In this document: in pieces, positions 17,719-26,428 of the stretch | Numbering within the stretch: position 1 is the stretch's first letter | Layout of the letters: every line of letters starts with the position of its first letter | Assembly: GCA_026914155.1 (NCBI GenBank) | Contig: JAPPGH010000012.1 | Location: 80,132-144,131, forward strand | Length of the DNA: 64,000 nt | Source of the DNA: Candidatus Palauibacter rhopaloidicola | Lineage (GTDB): Bacteria > Gemmatimonadota > Gemmatimonadetes > Palauibacterales > Palauibacteraceae | Direction of reading: 5' to 3' | The notes under the pieces: model-generated | Databases searched by the model: none | Told to the model about the DNA's origin: nothing | What the model saw: the letters and a program-made list of their open reading frames with translations, nothing else | Position numbers and translations under genes: made by a program

Positions 17719-18626
17719 ACGTCCCCATCGCCGGACGGACGGTCCCCGGGCCCGGAACAGGCCCGTGCGTCGACCTGCACATGCACTCGACCGCCAGCGA
17801 TGGAACGGTCGCGCCCGCCGGCGTGGCCCGGGCGGTGGCGGAGGCCGGTCTCGACGGGTTCTCGCTGACGGACCATGACACGACGGAGGGACTTGCCGAG
17901 GCGGAGACGGCGGCGCGGGCACTCGGGCTCCGCTTCCTGCCGGGGGCGGAGCTGTCGGCGAACGAACCCGGCCGATCCGTGCACCTCCTGGCATATGGGT
18001 TCGATGCGGCCGATCCCGGCCTGCAGGCTTTCCTCTCCCGCTACCGCGAGGATCGGCTGCGGCGCGCGCGCCAGATCGTCGAGAAGCTGCAGGCAGCGGG
18101 CGCGCACGTGACCTGGAGGGACGTCGAACTCCAGACGGGCGCCGCGGCTCCGACCCGGGCCCACGTCGGCCGGGCGGTCGTGGCCTGCGGTGCGGCCGCC
18201 GATATCAACGAGGCGTTCCGGCGTTACCTCTCGCGCGGTCGTCCCGCCTACGTCGGCAAGGAACCGACGCCCCCGAAAGTTGTAATCGATTGCGTGCACG
18301 CGGCGGGCGGCGTCGTTTGCCTCGCCCACCCGGGCAGGATGCACGGCGAGGACGACGTCCGCCGCTGGGCGAGCGAGGGTCTGGATGGCGTCGAGGTCGT
18401 CCACCCCGCGAATCCCCCCGCCGTGCAGAGCCGCATGAACGCCCTGGCCGGCGAACTCGGCCTGCTCCGCTGCGGCGGCTCGGACTGGCACGGACCCGAC
18501 GCCGGCCGAAGGGGGGTTCCCGGGTGGGCGCATGTACCCATGCGGTGGATGGAAGAGATCGGCCGGCGGTCGTGCCGACAGGGGGATCGGCGGCCAGCCC
18601 GAGGGGCTGCGGCCGGGCCTCGCTAG
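17715..18626 (+). CDS. PHP-domain phosphoesterase (YciV/RNase AM-like)
   Basis: 303-residue polymerase-and-histidinol-phosphatase fold enzyme with the trinuclear metal site visible: DLHMHSTASDGT, LTDHDTTEG, PGAELS, CLAHPGR and GGSDWHG. The insert between GAELS and LAHPG and the overall length fit the YciV (RNase AM / 3',5'-bisphosphate nucleotidase) group, which trims 5' ends of RNA and releases phosphate from pAp. A DHH/NrnA-type phosphoesterase, another pAp/nanoRNA enzyme, lies 1.1 kb downstream. GTG start overlaps the small protein's stop. The C-terminal 25 residues are arginine/glycine-rich and may be poorly conserved. Confidence 0.85.
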   Translation: MNVPIAGRTVPGPGTGPCVDLHMHSTASDGTVAPAGVARAVAEAGLDGFSLTDHDTTEGLAEAETAARALGLRFLPGAELSANEPGRSVHLLAYGFDAADPGLQAFLSRYREDRLRRARQIVEKLQAAGAHVTWRDVELQTGAAAPTRAHVGRAVVACGAAADINEAFRRYLSRGRPAYVGKEPTPPKVVIDCVHAAGGVVCLAHPGRMHGEDDVRRWASEGLDGVEVVHPANPPAVQSRMNALAGELGLLRCGGSDWHGPDAGRRGVPGWAHVPMRWMEEIGRRSCRQGDRRPARGAAAGPR

Positions 18627-18717
18627 GGAGAAGTGACGGAGTCGGTTATCTTGAAGGGGACGGACAGCGCCGGGAATCCGACGCGCTGAGTACCGAAGCC
18701 ATGCAGGCAAGGGCGGT

Positions 18718-19077
18718 ATGAGCGAAATAGCAGAGGCCACGCGGTCCGCCGAACCGATCGTCACGCTGACGCCTGAGGCGGCCGACAAGGTCAGGGAGTT
18801 CCAGGCCGGGACGGACGCCGAGACGGTGCTGAGGGTGAGCGTGATTCCGGGCGGGTGTTCCGGTTTCGAGTACGGGCTGGACATGGACACCTCGGTGCGT
18901 GAGGACGATTTCACCTTTGAGTCCGAGGGGGTGTCCGTCGTCATCGATCCGTTCAGCGCGCAGTACCTGGCGGGCCTCTCCATCGGATACCACAGTTCGT
19001 TCAAGGGCACGGGGTTCACGTTCGAGAATCCGAACGCGACCGGGAGCTGCGGCTGCGGGACCTCTTTCGCCGTCTAG
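18718..19077 (+). CDS. IscA/HesB-type iron-sulfur carrier
   Basis: 119-residue A-type carrier that delivers Fe-S clusters to target enzymes. The three cluster cysteines are C47 (GGCSGFEY) and C111/C113 (SCGCG), the full IscA/ErpA/SufA set. The ATG at 18718 starts a longer than usual N-terminus of about 12 residues before the conserved VTLTPEAADKV. It may be ErpA-like, since no isc or suf operon adjoins; client Fe-S proteins in the window include IspG and endonuclease III, and two further carriers (Nfu, Mrp) are encoded about 29 kb away. A 91-base gap precedes it and should hold its promoter. Confidence 0.93.
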   Translation: MSEIAEATRSAEPIVTLTPEAADKVREFQAGTDAETVLRVSVIPGGCSGFEYGLDMDTSVREDDFTFESEGVSVVIDPFSAQYLAGLSIGYHSSFKGTGFTFENPNATGSCGCGTSFAV

Positions 19078-19138
19078 CGCGACCCGGCGCTCGCCGACCG
19101 TGCCCCTCGAGTTGTCGCCCGAAAGCCCGGGCAAGCGG

Positions 19139-19768
19139 ATGAACGGCGCGATGCCGTTTCGCGTGGGACTGACCGGGACGGTGGCCGCCGGCAAGAGCAC
19201 GCTGGCGTGCAGCCTGGCGGAACGGGGCGCCACCGTGATCGACTCCGACGAACTCGCGCGCGAGGTCGTGCATCCGGGTTCCCCCGCGCACGCCCGCATC
19301 CGCGAAACGTTCGGTAGCGGGGTCATCGGCCCCGACGGGGCCATCGACAGATCCGCGCTCCGGGACGCGGCCTTCGCCGACGAACAGGCCCGCGAACGCC
19401 TCGAGGAGATCTCGCACGCCGGCATCCGCGAACTCCGGGCCCGCCGAATCGCCGAGGCGGCGGCGGCCGGCGTCCGCGTGATCGTCGAGGAAATCCCCCT
19501 CCTGTTCGAGGTCGGCCTGGAAGACGACTACGACATGATCGTCGTCGTGGACGCGCCGCGAGAGGTGCGCGAGGCACGGGCGCTGGGGTCCCGTGGCTGG
19601 ACCGCGCAGGAATTCGCCGCCATCGATGCCGCGCAGCTTGCGGCTGCGGAGAAACGGCGCCGGGCCGATCGCGTGCTCGACAACCGGGGCGATCCCGGAG
19701 AACTGGCTCTCGCCGCGCGTGAACTCTGGCGGGAGATCCTGCGGGCGGCCGACGGGGACCGGTCTTGA
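19139..19768 (+). CDS. coaE: Dephospho-CoA kinase
   Basis: 209-residue P-loop kinase for the last step of coenzyme A synthesis. Walker A is GTVAAGKST near residues 12-20; the CoA-binding DSDELAREVVHPG follows and VIVEEIPLLFEVGLE supplies the lid-preceding segment (family: 'vvlDvPLLfE'). The C-terminal helix carries KRRRADRVLDNRGDP, matching the conserved 'k...AD.vi.N.g'. ATG at 19139 is chosen; an ATG at 19151 or GTG at 19100 are alternatives. Its stop overlaps a TTG that may start the next gene. It follows the IscA gene by 61 bases. Confidence 0.93.
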   Translation: MNGAMPFRVGLTGTVAAGKSTLACSLAERGATVIDSDELAREVVHPGSPAHARIRETFGSGVIGPDGAIDRSALRDAAFADEQARERLEEISHAGIRELRARRIAEAAAAGVRVIVEEIPLLFEVGLEDDYDMIVVVDAPREVREARALGSRGWTAQEFAAIDAAQLAAAEKRRRADRVLDNRGDPGELALAARELWREILRAADGDRS

Positions 19769-20799
19769 CCGCGTCCCCGATGTCGCCGGCTCGGGCGGAG
19801 GCGCTCAAGGCGATCCGGCGCCGCCTGCGCGCTGCCTCGTCCGTCGTGCTCACGACCCATGTGAACCCCGATGGCGACGGCATCGGCAGCATGGTTGCGC
19901 TGGCATCCCGGCTGCTGCGGCACGGAGCTGAAGCCACGATCGTCACTCCGAGCCGTCCGCCGGCCTCGCTGCGATTCCTCCTCAGGGACATCCCGACGCT
20001 CGTCGAGGAGGACCCGGCAGCCGCGGATCCGCTGAACGGAGCCGACACGATCGCCATCCTCGACACCGCCGAACCGAAGCGTCTCGGCGGCCTGCCCGAA
20101 CATGCGGAGCGGACGGGCGGCGTCCTGATCGACCATCACCCGCCCGTGGGGTCTCCGCTCGTGCAACCGGCGATCCGTGATCCCTCCGCCTGCGCGACGG
20201 GCGAACTCGTCTACGACCTGCTCTCCCTCGACGACGAGGGGCTCACGCGCGCGGAAGCGGAAGCCCTCTACGCGGCGATTTCGACCGATACCGGCTCATT
20301 CCGTTTCTCGAACACCTCGCCCCGGGCGCACGCGATCGCGAGCGAACTGCTGGAGACGGGGGTGGATACGGGTGCGCTGTTCCGCGAGCTGTACGGCGTG
20401 TACAGCCGGGGGCGGCTGGCACTCATGCGGCTGGCTCTCGAGGGTCTGGAAGTTGATCCTCGCGCCCCCATCGCCTGGATCGCGCTGGATCGCCGGGCCC
20501 TCTCGAGGACGGGTGCGCGAAGCGAGGACATGGAAGGTCTGGTCGAATTCCCGCGCCGGCTCGCGGGAATGGAGGTCGGACTCCTCTTCCGCGGCCTCGC
20601 GCGCGGTCGGACGAAGGTGTCGCTGCGTTCGAACGGGGAGGTGGACGTTTCCGGCGTCGCGCAACTCCTCGGCGGCGGCGGACACGCGAAGGCTTCCGGC
20701 GTCCTCATTGAACTCGACCTGGACGAGGCGGTGCGAGTCGTGCTGGATGCGTTGCGCCCGCTCGTGGAAGCGGCCGTCGCCTCGAAGAAGGGCCGGTAG
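19765..20799 (+). CDS. DHH-family phosphoesterase, NrnA-like
   Basis: 344-residue DHH/DHHA1 protein resembling bifunctional oligoribonuclease/pAp phosphatase NrnA, which degrades 2-5 nt RNAs and pAp. The first metal motif is HVNPDGDGIGS near residue 32, the second LDTAEPKRLG near 95, and the DHH signature is LIDHHPPVG near 117. The DHHA1 domain ends with GEVDVSGVAQLLGGGGHAKASG, typical of the family. TTG at 19765 in a TTGA overlap with coaE sits 6 bases after GGGGA; an ATG at 19780 is an alternative five codons in. No CBS or tRNA-nucleotidyltransferase domain is attached. Confidence 0.9.
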   Translation: MTASPMSPARAEALKAIRRRLRAASSVVLTTHVNPDGDGIGSMVALASRLLRHGAEATIVTPSRPPASLRFLLRDIPTLVEEDPAAADPLNGADTIAILDTAEPKRLGGLPEHAERTGGVLIDHHPPVGSPLVQPAIRDPSACATGELVYDLLSLDDEGLTRAEAEALYAAISTDTGSFRFSNTSPRAHAIASELLETGVDTGALFRELYGVYSRGRLALMRLALEGLEVDPRAPIAWIALDRRALSRTGARSEDMEGLVEFPRRLAGMEVGLLFRGLARGRTKVSLRSNGEVDVSGVAQLLGGGGHAKASGVLIELDLDEAVRVVLDALRPLVEAAVASKKGR

Positions 20800-20861
20800 C
20801 GCGGGCCGGACCGGGCGCCGGACTGGGCGCGTGGGCGGGTACGTGGACGGGCGCTTTCGGA

Positions 20862-20891
20862 TTGCCCCCGTCCGGGAGTTCGGCGTATGTT
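20862..20891 (+). promoter_or_regulatory. Candidate sigma-70-type promoter before gene at 20961
   Basis: TTGCCC at 20862-20867 and TATGTT at 20886-20891 are separated by 18 bases, within a 161-base gap after the NrnA-like gene. The same -10 hexamer occurs in the tRNA promoter at 63580. Transcription would begin near 20898, about 60 bases before the ATG at 20961. Prediction by eye only. Confidence 0.4.
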
Positions 20892-20960
20892 GTGGGGGTG
20901 CCGTGCGTTCGGGGCCGCCTGTAGCGGGGCCTGGGGTGGGGATTCGGCGGGGAGGGTGCG

Positions 20961-21410
20961 ATGGACGCGAAAGTCACGAAGGACATGCCGCACGCAGGGA
21001 ACGGGATCGTGGATGATCCGGGTTCTCGCGCGGCACGGCTCGGCGACCTCAGTCGGCGCATCCCTCCGCCCCGCATCGCGGATGTGTGGCTCTTTCCGCC
21101 GCTCCCCCAGGTCGAGGAGTCTTCCGAGTTTTTCCTCTTCACGAGCATCCTCGAAGACGGTGGGCGCGCTCTCTACAGCGCCCGCATGGTGCCGGCCAAC
21201 GGCACGCCCTCCCACCAGGTGGTCGTGGAGCACGGACGGGCGCCGGCGAACCGCGTGCCCGGCCTGGTGGCCGGACTGCAGCGGCGGCTCGGCCAGCCCG
21301 CGGCCGTCCGTCACGTACCGATCGAAGGCGACGGCGCGCGCTGGGAGGCTCTCCTTGAACAGTCGCGGGAGGCGGATGCCTCCGTTGATCTCGCCGGACC
21401 GGGTCGTTAG
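20961..21410 (+). CDS. Hypothetical protein, 149 residues
   Basis: Starts with ATG at 20961 after a purine-rich GGGGAGGG site (about 20949-20956), a good ribosome-binding site. The protein has proline-rich IPPPRIADVWLFPPLPQVEE followed by a compact beta segment (FFLFTSILEDGGRALYSARMV) and VVVEHGRAPANRVPGLVAGLQRRLG; no signal peptide, membrane helix or cysteine cluster is seen. I do not recognise the family. It lies alone between the NrnA-like gene and the PerR-type regulator, 68 bases before the latter, and has a candidate promoter of its own. Confidence 0.65.
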   Translation: MDAKVTKDMPHAGNGIVDDPGSRAARLGDLSRRIPPPRIADVWLFPPLPQVEESSEFFLFTSILEDGGRALYSARMVPANGTPSHQVVVEHGRAPANRVPGLVAGLQRRLGQPAAVRHVPIEGDGARWEALLEQSREADASVDLAGPGR

Positions 21411-21478
21411 CTTCGGCGAACGCGAGGATCGGCCGCGAAGGCCGAACGACGGACTGTTCCCGACAGTGTGATGGTCAA

Positions 21479-21925
21479 GTGAGTCCTCCCGAAGTTCCAC
21501 GCCAGGGCGTGTCCCGAGAAGAGTTGCGGCGCGCCCTCGAAGCCGGGGGACACCGGTTTACGACCCAGCGCGCGGCCGTGTACCGCGTGCTGTCCGGTAC
21601 GTCCTCGCACCCGACGGCGGACGACGTCTTCACCTCGGTGCGCGAGCGGATCCCCGACATCAGCCTTGCCACGGTCTACAAGGCGCTCGAGGCGTTCGTG
21701 ACCTGCGGCGTCGCGCGCAAGCTCTCGCTCGGCGTCGGTCCGGCGCGCTACGACGGCCGAACCGATGATCACGAGCATATCCGCTGTCTCTCCTGCGGCC
21801 GCGTTCAGGACATCGAAGGCCTGCGGCCGCGCGACTGGATGGAAGGCCTGGCTGAAATGACGCCGTTCAACGTCGTCGGCTACCGGCTCGAGCTCGAAGG
21901 TTACTGCCCCGACTGCCTGCACTGA
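21479..21925 (+). CDS. Fur-family regulator, PerR-like
   Basis: 148-residue metal-responsive repressor. Winged helix: RFTTQRAAVYRVL, HPTADDVFTSVRERIPDISLATVYKALEAF. The C-terminal domain has the structural zinc pairs CLSC and CPDC and the regulatory-site run RTDDHEHIRC. The residue after VQ is aspartate (VQDIE); PerR has an aspartate at this place and Fur usually a glutamate, so a peroxide-sensing role is favoured. GTG start at 21479. The following agmatinase-like gene begins at or just after the stop, an unusual pairing. PerR versus Fur is suggestive, not settled. Confidence 0.88.
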   Translation: MSPPEVPRQGVSREELRRALEAGGHRFTTQRAAVYRVLSGTSSHPTADDVFTSVRERIPDISLATVYKALEAFVTCGVARKLSLGVGPARYDGRTDDHEHIRCLSCGRVQDIEGLRPRDWMEGLAEMTPFNVVGYRLELEGYCPDCLH

Positions 21926-21936
21926 ACGAGGCCGAT

Positions 21937-22866
21937 CTGCCCCGCAGTCTCGCGGAGCACGCCTGGACGGACCGTCGCAACTTCCTCGATCTCCCGCCTG
22001 AACTGTGCCGCTGGGAGGCGGCGGGCGCCGTCATCCTCCCCATCCCCTACGAAGCGACGACAAGCTGGGGGACGGGCACGCGCGAGGGTCCGGCCGCGAT
22101 CATCGAGGCGTCCCGCTACATCGAGTGGTATGACGAGGAACTGGACCGCGAGCCGTACGAAGTCGGCGTGTGCACGCTCCCGTCCATCGACCTCGGCACG
22201 GTGGGCCCGGAGCTCGCGATCGCGAGGCTGCGGGCCCTGTACGATGACCTGCTCGAAGCCGCCGGGGACCGGTTCATCATCGGATTGGGCGGGGAACATT
22301 CGATTTCCAGCGCTCCGGCCGTCGCGTGGGCGGACCGGCTCGGCGGCGACCTCACCATTCTCCAGTTCGACGCGCACACCGACCTGAGGGATCGCCACCA
22401 CGACTCTCCGTGGAATCATGCCTGCGTCATGCGCCGCGTACTCGAGCACCGGCCGGACGGCGTGAGCCGGGCGGATGCGGCCGATATCGTAGCGGTCGGG
22501 ATCAGGGCGCTCACGCGGGAGGAGCGGGACGTCATCCGCGAGAACCGCGTGGAGGTCGTCTTCGCGCACGAGATGCGCCGGCCGGGCTGGGTCGAGCGGG
22601 CGGTCGAGGCGCTGGGAGAGAACGTCTACATCACGTTCGACGTGGACTTCTTCGATCCGTCGCTGATGCCGGCCACCGGCACGCCCGAGCCCGGGGGCGG
22701 AAGCTGGTGGGACGCGCTGGATCTGCTCTCCCGGGTCTTCGGCGCGCGCAACGTCGTGGGCGCGGACATCGTGGAACTCGCCCCGCGGCGGGGCGAGGAG
22801 GCCTCGGCCTTCACGGCGGCGAAGCTCGCCTACAAGATGATCGGGTTCTGGTCGGAGCGCCGGTAA
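21937..22866 (+). CDS. Agmatinase/arginase-family ureohydrolase with a non-standard start
   Basis: Binuclear manganese ureohydrolase that splits urea or a guanidino group. Metal motifs: GGEHSIS, FDAHTDLRD, FDVDFFDPSLMPATGTPEPGG and a final GADIVELAP, all intact. Family members are about 300 residues. The first ATG/GTG/TTG in frame is the GTG at 22168, which would remove about 77 residues including PYEATTSWGTGTREGP, a conserved N-terminal block. The frame is open back past the regulator stop, so translation probably starts at a CTG: 21937 (5 bases after GAGG) or 21922 (CTGA overlap with the regulator stop). Agmatinase, guanidinase or formimidoylglutamase are all possible. Confidence 0.82.
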   Translation: MPRSLAEHAWTDRRNFLDLPPELCRWEAAGAVILPIPYEATTSWGTGTREGPAAIIEASRYIEWYDEELDREPYEVGVCTLPSIDLGTVGPELAIARLRALYDDLLEAAGDRFIIGLGGEHSISSAPAVAWADRLGGDLTILQFDAHTDLRDRHHDSPWNHACVMRRVLEHRPDGVSRADAADIVAVGIRALTREERDVIRENRVEVVFAHEMRRPGWVERAVEALGENVYITFDVDFFDPSLMPATGTPEPGGGSWWDALDLLSRVFGARNVVGADIVELAPRRGEEASAFTAAKLAYKMIGFWSERR

Positions 22867-22884
22867 GCGAGGCTGCCGCGGCGG

Positions 22885-24666
22885 TCAGGCGCTTGCGACG
22901 CGCCGCTGCTCGATGCGCTCGAGTTCCTCGGCCACGAGCTGCCGGCGAAGCAGGCGCGCGTAGGCGCCGTCGGCCGCGATCAGATCGTCATGCCTGCCGC
23001 GCTCGACCAGGCGTCCGTCGTCCAGGACCAGGATCATGTCCGCCGTGCGCACCGCCGACACGCGGTGCGATACGATGATGGAAGTGCGCCCGGACATGTA
23101 TTCCCGCAGCGCCTCCAGGATCGCGGTTTCCGTCTCCGAATCCACCGCCGACAGGGCGTCGTCCAGGATGAGCACCGGCGCGTCGCGGTGGACCGCCCGG
23201 GCCAGCGTGGCCCTCTGCTTCTGTCCGCCGGAGAGGTTGATGCCGCGTTCGCCCAGGCGCGTGTCGATCCCGTCGGGAAGGACGGCCAGCGTCTTTTCCA
23301 GTTGCGACACGGCGAGCGCGCTGCGGAGTTCGGCCGAGACGGGCTCCCCCCCATCCTTCTCTCCGCGCAGGAGTTCGATGTTCGTCCTCAGCCGCATGCT
23401 GAACAGGAACGGCTCCTGCGGCACGAAGGCCATCGAGTCGCGCAACGAACCCAGGTCGAGTTCCTGGATATCCACGCCGTCCAACCGAATCGTCCCCGCC
23501 GTCACGTCGTAGAGACGAGGGATGAGGGCGGCCAGCGTGGACTTCCCGCTCGCGGTCGCGCCGACGATGGCGACGGTCTGTCCGGGTTCGATGCGGAAGG
23601 AGATGTCCCGCAACACATCGCGCTCCGTCCCCGGATAGCGGAAGGAAACGTCGTCGAACTCGAGCGCGCCCCGCACGGACCCGAGCGAGACCGGCGACTC
23701 CGGGTCGCGGACAGCGGGAACGATGTCGAACAGCTCGTTGAGGCGGCCCATCGAGGCGGCGCCGCGCTGGAAGAGGTTCGTGACCCAGCCGAGGGCGATC
23801 ATGGGCCACATCAGCATCGTGAGGTAGAACGAGAAGGCGACGAAATCGCCGAGGGTGATGGCGCCGCGGATGACCTGTCCGCCTCCGAACCACAGTACGA
23901 CGACCGCGCCGATGCCCGTGAAGAACATCAGCGACGGGTGGAACAGCCCCCAGACGCGGGCGAGGGAGAGATTGCGCAATTTGTAGTCGTGGTTGAGGGT
24001 CGCGAAACGCCGGGCCTGAGCCTCCTCGCGCACGTACGCCTTCACGATGCGGGTCCCCGCCAGATTCTCCTGGGCGAAGTTGGAGATCTCCGAGAACTGG
24101 GCCTGGATTCTCTCGAAGCGCTCGTGAATCTGCCGGCCGAAGACGAACACGATGGGGGGGAGGACGACCATCGGGATCATGGCCCACAGCGTGAGCATGG
24201 GATCGATCCAGATCATGAGCCCGAGCGCCAGCGTCGCGACGGTGGCGGTGTTCACCGCATACATGATCGCGGGTCCGGCGACCATGCGGACCGCCTGCAC
24301 GTCGTTCGTCGCACGGCTCACGAGATCGCCCGTCCGCCAGGCGTCGAAGAACTGCGGCGGGAGCCGGAGGAGGTGCGCGAAGAGGGCGCTCCGGATATCT
24401 GTCTCCATGCGGCGGCTTAGCCCGTTGAGAAGCTTGCGCATCCAGAATCTGGTCGCGCCGGCCACGACGGAGATCGCCGTGAGTACGAGGGCGTAGCGCA
24501 GGATGAGGTCGGCGCGGAGTTCCCTCTCCAGCGCGTCGACCGCCATCTTGAGCACCCATGGGCCCGCGACCGTGAACAGATTGCTCAGGATCACGAGCGT
24601 AAGCCCGGCCGCGATTCCCACGCGGTACGGGCGGAAGTAGGGTAGCAGCGCTCTGAGCGATCTCAA
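22885..24666 (-). CDS. ABC exporter, MsbA/MdlA-like, with Asp in place of the catalytic Glu
   Basis: 593-residue half-transporter: six membrane helices (about 15-300), then a nucleotide-binding domain with Walker A GATASGKST, Q-loop VPQEPFLFS, signature NLSGGQKQR, Walker B VLILDDALSAVD and H-loop VSHR. The residue after Walker B is Asp, not the usual catalytic Glu; this is seen in one half of heterodimeric exporters such as TM287 of TM287/288. No partner is adjacent. TTG at 24666 is chosen: it is preceded by GGAGA at a 4-base distance and begins the conserved RSLRALLPYFRPYR; a farther ATG would run into the divergent gene. Substrate unknown (lipid or drug typical). Confidence 0.9.
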   Translation of the reverse strand: MRSLRALLPYFRPYRVGIAAGLTLVILSNLFTVAGPWVLKMAVDALERELRADLILRYALVLTAISVVAGATRFWMRKLLNGLSRRMETDIRSALFAHLLRLPPQFFDAWRTGDLVSRATNDVQAVRMVAGPAIMYAVNTATVATLALGLMIWIDPMLTLWAMIPMVVLPPIVFVFGRQIHERFERIQAQFSEISNFAQENLAGTRIVKAYVREEAQARRFATLNHDYKLRNLSLARVWGLFHPSLMFFTGIGAVVVLWFGGGQVIRGAITLGDFVAFSFYLTMLMWPMIALGWVTNLFQRGAASMGRLNELFDIVPAVRDPESPVSLGSVRGALEFDDVSFRYPGTERDVLRDISFRIEPGQTVAIVGATASGKSTLAALIPRLYDVTAGTIRLDGVDIQELDLGSLRDSMAFVPQEPFLFSMRLRTNIELLRGEKDGGEPVSAELRSALAVSQLEKTLAVLPDGIDTRLGERGINLSGGQKQRATLARAVHRDAPVLILDDALSAVDSETETAILEALREYMSGRTSIIVSHRVSAVRTADMILVLDDGRLVERGRHDDLIAADGAYARLLRRQLVAEELERIEQRRVASA

Positions 24667-24763
24667 GTTGTCTCCGGGTGGAGCCGCCGGGCGTTTATTC
24701 TGCGGGGCGCCGTTCGAACGTATGTGCGGGTTGCAGGCCGTACAACGACAGGGAAGGGACAGG

Positions 24764-25528
24764 ATGGAACGGACAACGTCAGCGATTCTCGCCGCGGTCG
24801 GCGCGATGACTGCGATGGTCATGGGCTGTGCGCCGGAAATCGGCCCCGGGGCGGAGGGAAGCGCCGAGGCGAGCGCGGAGGCGAGCGACGCGACGGCGGT
24901 GAGCGCGCAGCCCGCGTCGCCCGTGCGGCGAATGCCGGCTGCGCCTGCGGCCGCCGGGGCGATGGCCGAGCCGGGCGGCGCGCCGGAGATGACCTATACG
25001 ATGGTGACGGTGCAGGCTGGCGCGGAACTGGAGGTCGAAGTCCTCGATCCGATCCGGACGGGCGACCTTCGGCCCGGGGACGTCCTGAAGTTCGGGGTGA
25101 CGCGGCCGCTGATCGAGAACCACATGGTCCTCGTGCCGCTGAACTCGCTGATCAACGGCGAGATCACCGCGGTCGGGGCCGCGGCCGGAGGCGGGGATGG
25201 CGTTGAAGCCGGCGGAGGCGGCGAACACGTGATGGTGAAGGTCCACTTCGTCGACGTCTTCTTCAACGGAGCGTCCTGGCCTCTGTCGGCGTCGGTGGTG
25301 GAGGTCAAGCCGGGGCCGGGGGGCGGCGCGGCGGCCGGAGGGGCGGCCCGCGAGAACTTGGGCCGCGTCCTCGCCGGCGGTCGCCAGGGCGCCGTCGCGG
25401 GCGCCGCGGCGGGCGCCGCGAGGGGTTCCGCGGTCCTCCTCGCGGCCGACGGGCCGGCGCTCCCGGCCGGAACGATCCTCAGGCTGCGGCTCGACGAACC
25501 GCTGGTGTTCGGGCTTCCGAACAGCTGA
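24764..25528 (+). CDS. Putative lipoprotein with glycine-zipper-like region
   Basis: 254 residues. The ATG at 24764 follows AGGGAAGGGACAGG and begins a lipoprotein signal (AILAAVGAMTAMVMGC, lipobox VMGC). Then come a low-complexity Ala/Glu/Ser/Pro linker (about 25-75), a beta domain (VQAGAELEVEVLDPI... VLVPLNSLINGEI), an alanine/glycine-rich repeat resembling a glycine zipper (GGRQGAVAGAAAGAARGSAV) and a last strand PAGTILRLRLDEPLVF. The style suits an envelope protein; the 'GT.L.v.Ld.pl' ending also occurs in TrbI/VirB10-like proteins, but nothing else supports conjugation. Divergent from the ABC gene. Function unknown. Confidence 0.72.
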   Translation: MERTTSAILAAVGAMTAMVMGCAPEIGPGAEGSAEASAEASDATAVSAQPASPVRRMPAAPAAAGAMAEPGGAPEMTYTMVTVQAGAELEVEVLDPIRTGDLRPGDVLKFGVTRPLIENHMVLVPLNSLINGEITAVGAAAGGGDGVEAGGGGEHVMVKVHFVDVFFNGASWPLSASVVEVKPGPGGGAAAGGAARENLGRVLAGGRQGAVAGAAAGAARGSAVLLAADGPALPAGTILRLRLDEPLVFGLPNS

Positions 25529-25560
25529 GGACGGAGATCGGCGCCGGCGTGCGCGTCCGG

Positions 25561-26283
25561 TCAGACACCGATTGCGGGACACTCGGGTTCGAGCGGACAC
25601 TCCCCGCAGCGCGGGGCCCGGGCGAGGCAGAGCGAGCGGCCGAACGTGATGAGCAGCATGTGCATGCGGAAACGCTCGGAGGGCGGGACGGTCCGCAAGA
25701 GCGTGGCGTAGGTCAGGTCGGCGGAAGCCCGCGGGGGGACCCACGCGAGGCGCCGCGCGATCCGGAGGACGTGCGTATCGACCGGGAGTACCGGTCGGCG
25801 GAGCGAGAAGCAGAGCACGCACGCGGCGGTCTTCACTCCGACGCCCCGGAAGGTCGTGAGGTAGGCGATCGCCTCCTCGTCGCCCATCTCCTCGAGGTGG
25901 TCGAGCGTGATCCGCCCCACCTCGGCGCGGAGTCGCTCGAGCGCGGCGTGGATGGCCGGCGCCTTCTGGTTCGCGAGGCCTGCGACGCGTACGGCATCCT
26001 CGAGCTCGGCCGGCGTGGCTCGAAGTACGGCTTCCCACGAGATCGGCCCGGGGGGGGACGCTCCGCCCGCCCCCTCCCCCGCTTCCTCGGCCGGATACCG
26101 CGCCGCGAGCGTTCGCCAGGCGCGATCCCGGTTCTCGTCGGTCGTCGACTGGCTGAGGATCGTGAGGACGAGTTCGTCCAGAGGGGCGAGGCGGGGCTTG
26201 TCGGGGACGGGGAAGCGCTCGGAAAGGCGCCTGAGGACGAGCTCGGTCGCCGGACTCCGCGTCGTCTGAGGGCAGGAACTCAC
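25561..26283 (-). CDS. nth: Endonuclease III-like DNA glycosylase/AP lyase
   Basis: 240-residue base-excision repair enzyme removing oxidised pyrimidines. The helix-hairpin-helix reads TTFRGVGVKTA with the probable catalytic lysine; the catalytic aspartate follows in PVDTHV. A 4Fe-4S loop of the exact form C-x6-C-x2-C-x5-C ends the protein (CLARAPRCGECPLEPEC). An insert of about 15 glycine/proline residues (EEAGEGAGGASPPGP) in the N-terminal half is unusual. GTG at 26283 gives a length close to the family; upstream extension is arginine-rich and unlikely. Convergent with the lipoprotein, divergent from murQ. Confidence 0.9.
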   Translation of the reverse strand: MSSCPQTTRSPATELVLRRLSERFPVPDKPRLAPLDELVLTILSQSTTDENRDRAWRTLAARYPAEEAGEGAGGASPPGPISWEAVLRATPAELEDAVRVAGLANQKAPAIHAALERLRAEVGRITLDHLEEMGDEEAIAYLTTFRGVGVKTAACVLCFSLRRPVLPVDTHVLRIARRLAWVPPRASADLTYATLLRTVPPSERFRMHMLLITFGRSLCLARAPRCGECPLEPECPAIGV

Positions 26284-26428
26284 GTGTGGCTTTTCTCCCT
26301 TGCTCCGGACCGCTGGAACCGGTGCGACTCCCGCCCCCAAGGCGAACCTTCTACGTTTGCGCCTGCCGAATTTACCCGGACGCCGCGAACTCCAGCAACG
26401 AGCCGCAGGGCTCGTGAGGACCTGACGC

